NCBI RefSeq assembly: GCF_021432765.1
Contig: NZ_CP058908.1
Location: 3,310,001 to 3,374,000 of the forward strand
Reading direction: 5' to 3'
Length of the DNA stretch: 64,000 nucleotides
Origin: Pseudomonas phenolilytica
Lineage (GTDB): Bacteria; Pseudomonadota; Gammaproteobacteria; Pseudomonadales; Pseudomonadaceae
In this document: one piece after another, positions 19,621-26,208 of the stretch
How positions within the stretch are numbered: position 1 is the first letter of the stretch
Layout of the letters: each line of letters starts with the position of its first letter
The notes under the pieces: model-generated
Seen by the model: the letters and a program-made list of their open reading frames with translations, nothing else
Told to the model about the DNA's origin: nothing
Database searches by the model: none
Made by a program: the position numbers and the translations under genes

Positions 19621-20631
19621 ATGGCCTTCAACCTGCACAACCGGCACCTGCTCAGCCTCACCCACCACAGCGAGCGCGAGCTGCGCTACCTGCTCGATCT
19701 GGCGCGCGATCTCAAGCACGCCAAGTACAGCGGTACCGAGCACCAACACCTCAAGGGCAAGAACATCGCGCTGATCTTCGAGAAGACCTCGACCCGCACC
19801 CGCTGCGCCTTCGAGGTCGCCGCCTACGACCAGGGCGCCAACGTCACCTACATCGACCCAACGTCTTCGCAAATCGGCCACAAGGAAACCATGAAGGACA
19901 CCGCCCGCGTGCTCGGGCGCATGTACGACGCCATCGAATACCGTGGTTTCAGCCAGCATGTGGTCGAGGAGCTTGCGCAGTTTTCCGGCGTGCCGGTGTT
20001 CAACGGCCTGACCGACGAGTACCACCCCACCCAGATGCTCGCCGACGTGCTGACCATGCGCGAGCACAGCGACCAGCCGCTGCACCAGATCCGCTACGCC
20101 TATGTCGGCGATGCGCGCAACAACATGGGCAATTCGCTGCTGCTGGTCGGCGCCAAGCTGGGCATGGACGTGCGCATCGGCGCGCCCAAGGCGCTCTGGC
20201 CGCATGAAGAACACCTGGCCGCCTGTCGCACCTTCGCCGCGCAGTCCGGCGCGCAGCTGACACTGACCGAGGACCCGCGCGAAGCGGTCCGCGACGTCGA
20301 CTTCATCCACACCGATGTCTGGGTGTCGATGGGCGAGCCGGTCGCGGCCTGGGGCGAGCGCATCGCCCTGCTGCTGCCCTATCAGGTCAACGCGGCGCTG
20401 ATGCAGGCCGCCGGCAATCCGCGGGTGAAGTTCATGCACTGCCTGCCGGCGTTCCACAACGCCGAGACCAAGGTCGGCAAGGAGATCGCCGAGCATCATC
20501 CCGAGCTGGCCGGCGGGATCGAAGTCACCGGCGAGGTGTTCGAGTCGCCGGCGAGCATCGTCTTCGACCAGGCCGAGAACCGCATGCACACCATCAAGGC
20601 GGTACTGGTAGCCACGCTCGGCGGTATCTGA
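19621..20631 (+). CDS. arcB: ArcB, catabolic ornithine carbamoyltransferase
   Basis: 336 residues, the usual length. Carbamoyl-phosphate motif FEKTSTRTR at about 53-61, ornithine motif HCLPAFH at about 272-278, and C-terminal [10 protein letters not shown]. In the deiminase pathway it runs towards citrulline phosphorolysis, giving ornithine and carbamoyl phosphate. The normal next gene, arcC (carbamate kinase, which makes ATP), is not here: a convergent threonine aldolase follows after 63 bases. The ribosome-binding site GAGGAGG is strong. Confidence 0.95.
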   Translation: MAFNLHNRHLLSLTHHSERELRYLLDLARDLKHAKYSGTEHQHLKGKNIALIFEKTSTRTRCAFEVAAYDQGANVTYIDPTSSQIGHKETMKDTARVLGRMYDAIEYRGFSQHVVEELAQFSGVPVFNGLTDEYHPTQMLADVLTMREHSDQPLHQIRYAYVGDARNNMGNSLLLVGAKLGMDVRIGAPKALWPHEEHLAACRTFAAQSGAQLTLTEDPREAVRDVDFIHTDVWVSMGEPVAAWGERIALLLPYQVNAALMQAAGNPRVKFMHCLPAFHNAETKVGKEIAEHHPELAGGIEVTGEVFESPASIVFDQAENRMHTIKAVLVATLGGI

Positions 20632-20648
20632 ACATCCTCAGCGCAACG

Positions 20649-20671
20649 GGCGCTGCCCCTAGGCGCTGCCC
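20649..20671. repeat. Direct repeat of 10 bases after arcB
   Basis: GGCGCTGCCC occurs at 20649-20658 and again at 20662-20671, separated by CTA, in the short gap between the convergent arcB and ltaE genes. It is not a hairpin. It could be a scar of sequence loss beside arcB, where arcC would be expected. Confidence 0.5.
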
Positions 20672-20694
20672 GCTCGATGCACCGGTCGCTGCGC

Positions 20695-21741
20695 CTACAG
20701 GGCGCCGGTTACCGCCGCGCGAATGTCATCGGCCAGCTGCCGCACGCGGGCTTCGCTGGTGTCCCACGAGCACATGAACCGCGCGCCGCCGACCCCGATG
20801 AAGGTGTAGAACATCCAGCCGCGGCTTCTCAGCGCGTCCAGCGCGGTTGGCGGCAGGCTGACGAAGACGCCGTTGGCCTGCACCGGAAACATCAGCTCGA
20901 CGCCCGGCAGGTCCTGTATCAGCTCGGCCAGCAGCCGGGCACAGCGGTTGGCGTGGGCGGCGTATTTCAGCCAGGCGCCGTTTTCCAACAGGCCAACCCA
21001 GGGCGCCGAAAGAAAACGCATCTTGGAGGCGAGCTGACCGGCCTGCTTGCAGCGGTACTCGAAATCGGTCGCCAGTTCGCGATTGAAAAACAGGATGGCG
21101 TCGCCTACCGCCATGCCGTTCTTGGTGCCACCGAAGCAGAGCACGTCGACGCCAACTTTCCAGCTGAGCTCCGCCGGCGACAGGCCCAGGTGCGCGCAGG
21201 CGTTGGCGAAGCGCGCGCCATCCATGTGCAGGTGCAGCCCGAGCTCCCGGCAGGTCGCGCTGATCGCACGCAGCTCGTCGGGCTGGTAGACGGTGCCGAC
21301 TTCGGTGGCCTGGGTCAGGCTCACCACGCGGGGCTTGGGGTAATGGATGTCCTTGCGCTTGAGCGCGACCCCGCGAATCGCTGCAGGCGTCAGCTTGCCC
21401 TGCTCCGTCGGGGCCAGCAGCAGCTTGGAGCCGTTCGAGAAGAACTCCGGGGCACCGCATTCGTCGGTTTCGATATGAGCGATGTCACCGCAGATCACGC
21501 TGTGGTAACTCTGGCAAAGCGACGACAACGCCAGGGAATTGGCCGCCGTGCCGTTGAAGGCGAAGAACACCTCGCAGTCGGTTTCGAACAGCTGGCGAAA
21601 GTGATCGGCCGCGCGCGTGGTCCACTGGTCGTCGCCGTAGGCCCTTTCGTGGCCCTGGTTTGCGCGGGCCATGGCCTCCCAGGCTTCTGGGCAGATGCCG
21701 GAATAGTTGTCGCTGGCGAATTGCTGATTGGCGATTGTCAT
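20695..21741 (-). CDS. ltaE: Low-specificity L-threonine aldolase
   Basis: 348-residue fold-type I PLP enzyme cleaving L-threonine/allo-threonine to glycine and acetaldehyde. The PLP lysine is K207 in FGGTKNGM, and HMDGARFANA holds the ring-binding Asp. The start at 21741 was chosen because GAGGA stands 7 bases upstream and the protein then begins at the family's N-terminus; the frame extends 64 codons further without homology. It is convergent with arcB and tail-to-head with the TerC gene, with 160 bases between. Confidence 0.88.
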   Translation of the reverse strand: MTIANQQFASDNYSGICPEAWEAMARANQGHERAYGDDQWTTRAADHFRQLFETDCEVFFAFNGTAANSLALSSLCQSYHSVICGDIAHIETDECGAPEFFSNGSKLLLAPTEQGKLTPAAIRGVALKRKDIHYPKPRVVSLTQATEVGTVYQPDELRAISATCRELGLHLHMDGARFANACAHLGLSPAELSWKVGVDVLCFGGTKNGMAVGDAILFFNRELATDFEYRCKQAGQLASKMRFLSAPWVGLLENGAWLKYAAHANRCARLLAELIQDLPGVELMFPVQANGVFVSLPPTALDALRSRGWMFYTFIGVGGARFMCSWDTSEARVRQLADDIRAAVTGAL

Positions 21742-21901
21742 CACATCCTCGTCATATGACGCTGCGGGGCGGTTGAGGCAGTAGGTTCGATTGTAGAACC
21801 CCGCGAGCCGACTCTCGCAGTGAAGACTTCGCGGGCAGCGAAAGCGTTCCGGCCAGACGCTAGTACACGCCCGCGCCACGCATTGTTGCCCGCCGTCGTG
21901 C

Positions 21902-22909
21902 TCAGCGCTCTCCTTCGTCAGCCGCCGTGCCACCGGGCTGCACGTTCCGGGTCTTGTACATCGACACGATGACGCCCCCGGCCAGCAATGCCACGGTCAC
22001 GCTCAAGGAGATGACCGACGGGATCTTGCCGATGATGCCCACCAGGAAGATCTTCGCGCCGATGAACACCAGTACCAGCGCCAGTGCGTACTTCAAATAC
22101 GCAAAGCGATGGATCATGGCGGCGAGCGCGAAATAGAGCGCCCGAAGCCCGAGGATGGCGAAAATGTTCGACGTATAGACGATGAACGGATCCTGGGTAA
22201 TGGCGAAAATCGCCGGGACGCTGTCGACCGCGAAGACCAGGTCGGCACACTCGATCAGGATCAGCGCGAGGAACAGCGGCGTCGCCCACAGTACGGGCTT
22301 GCCCGTCGCGTCGGGCTGACGCACGAAGAAGCGCTGCTCGTGCAGTGTGTTCGTGACCCGCAGATGCTTGCGCAGGAACCTGACCAGCAGGTTGCGCTCG
22401 AGATCAGGGTGATCATCAACCTTGCTGAACAGCATCTTCAGGCCGGTCACGGCGAGGAAGAGCCCGAACACGTAGAGAATCCAGCTGAATTCGTGAATCA
22501 GGGTCGCGCCCAGACCGATCATCAACGCCCGCAGCACGAGCACGCCCATGATTCCCCAGAACAGCACCTTGTGCTGGTACTGCCGCGGAATCGCGAGGAA
22601 GCCGAAGATGGTGGCCATGAGAAAGACGTTGTCCATCGACAGCGATTTCTCGATGAGGAAGCCGGTCAGGTAATCCATGCTGGCATCGCTGCCCTTCTGG
22701 AAATACACCCACAGGCCGAACAGCAGACCGGCGCTGATGTAGCCCGCCGACAGCAGCAGGCTCTCGCGCACGCCGATTTCGTGATTGTCCCGGTGAAGGA
22801 CTCCCAGATCGAAGGCGAGCAGCGACACCACAACGGCGATGAAAACCAGCCACAGCCAAGTGGCCGTGCCGAGAAATTCGGCAAGGAGAAACGGTTCTAG
22901 GGCAGTCAT
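21902..22909 (-). CDS. TerC-family integral membrane protein
   Basis: 335 residues, about nine membrane segments, with the family's conserved acidic pairs in the segments SLSMDNVFL and ECADLVFAVDSVPAI. TerC/Alx proteins are linked to manganese export and tellurite resistance; the paired Asp residues probably bind the metal. The ATG at 22909 follows an AAGGAGGGG sequence by 5 bases; the longer frame from 22936 would include that site inside the coding region. The C-terminal tail after the last membrane segment is short and charged. Confidence 0.87.
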   Translation of the reverse strand: MTALEPFLLAEFLGTATWLWLVFIAVVVSLLAFDLGVLHRDNHEIGVRESLLLSAGYISAGLLFGLWVYFQKGSDASMDYLTGFLIEKSLSMDNVFLMATIFGFLAIPRQYQHKVLFWGIMGVLVLRALMIGLGATLIHEFSWILYVFGLFLAVTGLKMLFSKVDDHPDLERNLLVRFLRKHLRVTNTLHEQRFFVRQPDATGKPVLWATPLFLALILIECADLVFAVDSVPAIFAITQDPFIVYTSNIFAILGLRALYFALAAMIHRFAYLKYALALVLVFIGAKIFLVGIIGKIPSVISLSVTVALLAGGVIVSMYKTRNVQPGGTAADEGER

Positions 22910-23285
22910 CGAGCCCCTCCTTTCAGTCATAGTCAAAACGACTGTGACTCCGACATCGCGGTACGAAACCGCCAGAGGGGCCCGGTGTCACCCCGCTACT
23001 CTAGTGAGGCGAAGCGTCACGCCACAAGCGCGAGGTATTGCGAAGTATTTCTCATGTTTTGCCACATCTGAACGCCCTGACCGGCGCTCACGGAGGGCAC
23101 TTTTCGCTGGAGACAGGTCGGTATCAATCGATCGGCCACCCCTCCCCCCGGAATCGGCGCCACGATCACGAGGCGATTCGCAACCTGACGCACCGGTCAC
23201 GCTGCGATTTCAACCTGCGCCGTTTCCTTTCAAATTGAAATCCGAAGAACTCAGAATTTGTCTTTAAAATCAATAAGTTAATAGT
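22910..23285. other. Intergenic region with the long TerC leader (minus strand)
   Basis: No supported gene. On the minus strand the TerC leader includes a GAGTAGC motif (23006-23000) followed by paired GC-rich segments, loosely recalling the manganese-sensing yybP-ykoY riboswitch that often precedes TerC/Alx genes. I could not match the second conserved half, so this is only a candidate. The AT-rich end (23225-23285) belongs to the sigma-54 promoter region of the plus-strand locus. Confidence 0.3.
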
Positions 23286-23301
23286 TGGCATGCTCCTTGC
23301 T
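23286..23301 (+). promoter_or_regulatory. Sigma-54 promoter
   Basis: TGGCATGCTCCTTGCT matches the -24/-12 consensus TGGCACG-N4-TTGCW with one substitution and the exact GG-N10-GC spacing (GG at 23287-23288, GC at 23299-23300). It lies 45 bases before the small ORF at 23346. An activator of the NtrC class would be needed; none is encoded next to it. The AT-rich stretch upstream could hold an IHF site. Confidence 0.75.
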
Positions 23302-23345
23302 AGTTCAGGTCAGAGGACCGTTGAATGAAATAGCGAGGAGGCGCA

Positions 23346-23486
23346 ATGACGAATCGTATAAAAATCATCATCCCGATCCCTATGGTCTGCGAGCTGATGC
23401 TGACCCTGGGCCTGAAGCCCAGCCGCAAGGCCCATCCGGCGCCGGAAAATCCCAACGACGCCGCCTACCACGCATTCACCCGCTGA
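23346..23486 (+). CDS. Small protein of 46 residues downstream of a sigma-54 promoter
   Basis: Begins MTNRIKIIIPIPMVCELM and has a strong ribosome-binding site (GAGGAGG 5 bases upstream). It ends with a polar tail (PENPNDAAYHAF). I do not recognise the family. The start, spacing and promoter make it a credible gene. It is the first gene of what seems to have been a longer operon; the next gene, 27 bases on, is a broken chimera. A short amphipathic or membrane-associated N-terminus is possible. Confidence 0.6.
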   Translation: MTNRIKIIIPIPMVCELMLTLGLKPSRKAHPAPENPNDAAYHAFTR

Positions 23487-23513
23487 CAACAAGAACAAGA
23501 GAGGAAGGAAATC

Positions 23514-23782
23514 ATGTCCCAGCTAACCCGTGATGAGCTGATCGAACTGGCCGCCCAGAAGTACTTCGCCAACGTCGACCGCAAGGCGATGGCGCCGTGC
23601 TCAAGGTCACCCTCTTCGTCACCGACATGGCCTGCTTTCCCGACGTCGTCGCGCTGCGCAAGCGCTTCTTCCGCCCGCCCTACCCGGCCGATTCCATCGT
23701 ACAGGTCAGCGCCCTGGCGTTGCCGGGGCTGCTGTTCGAGATCGAGGCCATCGCGGCCCGCCCGCGGCAGGCGGACCGCTAG
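23514..23782 (+). pseudogene. Chimeric remnant: NTF2/SnoaL-like N-terminus joined to a RidA-family C-terminus
   Basis: It starts as MSQLTRDELIELAAQKYFANVDRKAM (given here in two parts: MSQLTRDELIELAA and QKYFANVDRKAM), the typical first helix of small NTF2-like/SnoaL proteins. Near 23586 the similarity stops. In another frame the sequence reads DGAVLKVTLFVTDMACF, later SIVQVSALALPG and LLFEIEAIAA, the C-terminal half of a RidA/YjgF enamine deaminase, ending with TAG at 23782. A deletion has apparently fused two operon genes out of frame. A good ribosome-binding site remains, so a nonsense chimera may still be translated. Confidence 0.65.
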
Positions 23783-23913
23783 TCGCTCGAACCTGCTGGC
23801 TCCCCAAACCAATAGCGAGGCACCGCTGGCGCGAGCCGGTGCAGCGGCGAAGGTCAGCCAGGGGAGCGGCCAAGCTGCCCAACCACGGGCTCGGCGATAC
23901 GGAGCCGCCGCCT

Positions 23914-24858
23914 TCAGCCCTCGTTGCGAACGTCGACTTTAGCGTTCGTAGCCGAACGCGGGCCGCCCAAACGCTCTTCCTGCAAAAACACTTTGAAAGC
24001 CTGCCAAAGCGGGCTGCGATAGCGATCAGGGTGCCAGACAAGCGAGAACGTACGGCTCAGTGGCAGATCGGTCGCCAGTGCAACCAGTTCACCACGCCCC
24101 AGCTCACCGGCGACGCTCAGCCGCGACAGGCAGCCCAGCCCGAAGCCGGCACGCACCGCTTGCTTGATCGCCTCATGCTGACTCAGCTCCATTCGCACCC
24201 TGATGCGTTGAGCGAGCGGGCGGACGGCCGCCTCGAACACCGCTCGCGAACCGGAGCCGGGCTCACGGAGGATCCAGTTCTCCATCGGAATGTCCGCGTG
24301 AGACAGCCGACCTCGCGACGCGAGGGGGTGAGCCGGATTGCAGACCACTACCATCTCGTCATGCCGCCAGAATTCGGACTTGAGCTTGGGGTCGCAGCAC
24401 TGCCCTTCAATCAAACCGAGGTCAGCCTCGAGGCGCAACAGGTCGGCGATCACCTCGCCGGTATTGCGAAGCCGTACCTGCAGGTCTACCGCAGGATGCT
24501 GCTCGCTGAATCGCCCTGCCAACTCCGGCAGCAGGTAGGTTCCGATGGTCGCACTGGCCGCAACGGTCAGCGTTCCCTGCAGTTCGCCATCCGGCTCGCG
24601 TGCGGCGTCGATGAAGGCGTTCAGATCATGCAGCAAGTGTTCGGCCTTCGGTAGCAGCCGACTGCCCAGCTCGTTCAGCTGCAGACGTTTGCCAACCCGT
24701 TCGAAAAGTGGCACGCCCAGATGCTTCTCCAGGTCAGCCAGCGACTGGCTGGTGGCCGACTGCGACAGGCTCAGCCCCCTTGCAGCCGCGCCGACCGTGC
24801 CAGCGCGGGTCACAGCCACGAAGACTTGTAGCTGGCGAAAGCTGATTCCCGGGTGCAT
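23914..24858 (-). CDS. LysR-family transcriptional regulator divergent from the YeiH-like transporter
   Basis: 314 residues with an N-terminal winged helix-turn-helix (SFRQLQVFVAVTRAGTVGAAARG onward, key motif LSQSATSQSLADLEKHLG) and a type 2 periplasmic-binding-like effector domain (about 90-300). It is the CysB/YeiE-like type commonly found next to YeiH transporters. It should bind the 100-base divergent gap and control the yeiH-like gene. Nothing in the sequence reveals the effector. Confidence 0.88.
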   Translation of the reverse strand: MHPGISFRQLQVFVAVTRAGTVGAAARGLSLSQSATSQSLADLEKHLGVPLFERVGKRLQLNELGSRLLPKAEHLLHDLNAFIDAAREPDGELQGTLTVAASATIGTYLLPELAGRFSEQHPAVDLQVRLRNTGEVIADLLRLEADLGLIEGQCCDPKLKSEFWRHDEMVVVCNPAHPLASRGRLSHADIPMENWILREPGSGSRAVFEAAVRPLAQRIRVRMELSQHEAIKQAVRAGFGLGCLSRLSVAGELGRGELVALATDLPLSRTFSLVWHPDRYRSPLWQAFKVFLQEERLGGPRSATNAKVDVRNEG

Positions 24859-24875
24859 AGCGCCTTTTCCGAATA

Positions 24876-24891
24876 GTTATATCGTTATAAC
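24876..24891. promoter_or_regulatory. Candidate LysR-type operator
   Basis: GTTATA-TCGT-TATAAC is a perfect inverted repeat with a 4-base spacer, 18 bases outside the LysR start. It fits the T-N11-A pattern of LysR binding sites and lies where autoregulation and control of the divergent transporter are expected. Confidence 0.5.
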
Positions 24892-24958
24892 CGTTTTCAC
24901 AGCCCCCTTACCTTGCACCTAACCTAGGCCACCGACAAGCGCCAAAAGGAGAGCGGCT

Positions 24959-25957
24959 ATGTGGCAAGGGCTAATGCTCTGTGGGTTTCTGACGGTAGCC
25001 GGCTATGGCCTGAAATCGATACCAGTTCTGCACGAGACCGGGTTCAGCCCCTTGGTCTTTGCGCTTTTGCTCGGGCTGATCGCCGGTAACCTGCCGGGTT
25101 TCGAACGCATGGCGCCGGCGGTACGGCCGGGCGTATGTTTCGCGACACGCTGGCTGCTGCGAGGCGGCATCGTGCTGTTCGGCCTCTCGCTGACCCTGCA
25201 GCAGATCGCGGCGCTTGGGCCGTCGATTCTATTGCTGGACGTCCTCGTAATCGGGACTGTCGTGCTGGTTGGGTATCAGCTAGGCACCCGAGTGTTCGGA
25301 ATCGATCGCGAGACCACGCTGCTCACCTGTGCCGGCAGCGCGATCTGCGGGGCGGCTGCAGTCCTGGCGACCGAAGCGGCGATTCGTGCGCGCCCCGCTG
25401 CGACGTCCATGGCGGTGGCAACCGTAGTGCTATTCGGCTCACTGGCCATGCTCGTTTATCCGTTGCTCTACCCGCATACGGGCATGAGCGAAGACCAGTT
25501 TGGAGTGTACATAGGCGCCACGATTCACGAAGTGGCACAAGTGGTTGCCACGGGTGATGCGGTCGGGCCGAACGCGCTGGCCACTGCCGTGATCGTCAAG
25601 CTGGTGCGCGTGATGCTACTGGTCCCCTTCCTGCTGCTGATCGGTCAGTGGTGGATACGACGGCGTACCGATGCAGTTCGCACCGAGCGTGGCAGCTTAA
25701 CGATTCCCTGGTTCGCACTCGGCTTTCTGGCCATGGTCGGCTTCAACAGCGCGGTGCGCCTACCGGCCTCGCTACACGGTGGACTCGTGTTGACGGGGCA
25801 GGTCGCTCTGACCATGGCCATGTCGGCTTTGGGGTACGAGACACGCCTCGACAAGCTGGCCGCACTGGGCATCAAACCATTCGCTCTAGCGCTGTGTCTG
25901 TTCGTTCTTCTCACGACGGGCGGGCTGGTGGCGGTGAGGCTCCTCAGCTTTTTGTGA
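24959..25957 (+). CDS. YeiH-family putative sulfate exporter
   Basis: 332-residue membrane protein with about ten hydrophobic helices. Conserved family segments include RWLLRGGIVLFGLSLTL (about 62-78), LTCAGSAICGAAAV (about 122-135) and IHEVAQVVATG (about 189-199). The family (UPF0324/YeiH) is predicted to export sulfate or related anions; the substrate is not settled. Start supported by AAAGGAGAG 6 bases upstream. Divergent from its LysR regulator. Confidence 0.85.
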   Translation: MWQGLMLCGFLTVAGYGLKSIPVLHETGFSPLVFALLLGLIAGNLPGFERMAPAVRPGVCFATRWLLRGGIVLFGLSLTLQQIAALGPSILLLDVLVIGTVVLVGYQLGTRVFGIDRETTLLTCAGSAICGAAAVLATEAAIRARPAATSMAVATVVLFGSLAMLVYPLLYPHTGMSEDQFGVYIGATIHEVAQVVATGDAVGPNALATAVIVKLVRVMLLVPFLLLIGQWWIRRRTDAVRTERGSLTIPWFALGFLAMVGFNSAVRLPASLHGGLVLTGQVALTMAMSALGYETRLDKLAALGIKPFALALCLFVLLTTGGLVAVRLLSFL

Positions 25958-26088
25958 CGGGACGGAATCTCAACGGACTCGGCTGGGCTGTGCTGGCAGC
26001 TAAATCCCGCCCCCCACCGCCCGCGAGAAAACCGGGGCGGTTCACGGATCGTCGCGGCGCGGGGTGGGAACTTGGCGGAATCCCCCAA

Positions 26089-26104
26089 GAGCGGATGTCC
26101 GCTC
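26089..26104. terminator. Hairpin between convergent genes
   Basis: GAGCGG-ATGT-CCGCTC forms a perfect 6-bp stem in the gap between the transporter stop and the hybrid kinase stop. A second possible stem, CCGCCC (26017-26022) with GGGCGG (26035-26040), lies nearby. Neither has a clear T-run. Either could end the converging transcripts. Confidence 0.35.
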
Positions 26105-26125
26105 AAATTGCAGCGGTTCGATGAC

Positions 26126-26208
26126 TTGATTCGTTCACGGATGGGCTGCTGATTGGAGCCCTTCCCTTACAGCACGAAAAAGTCGGTCGAATTCGTCATT
26201 GAAACGGA
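26126..26208. repeat. Imperfect direct repeat, copy 1 (kinase 3' end)
   Basis: This stretch, covering the last 24 codons of the hybrid kinase and about 9 bases beyond its stop, recurs in the same orientation at 46269-46350. By eye about 87% of bases match in the inner 58 (from GATTGGAG onward) and about 70% in the outer 23. The kinase stop codon aligns with a stop in the second copy. Confidence 0.7.
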
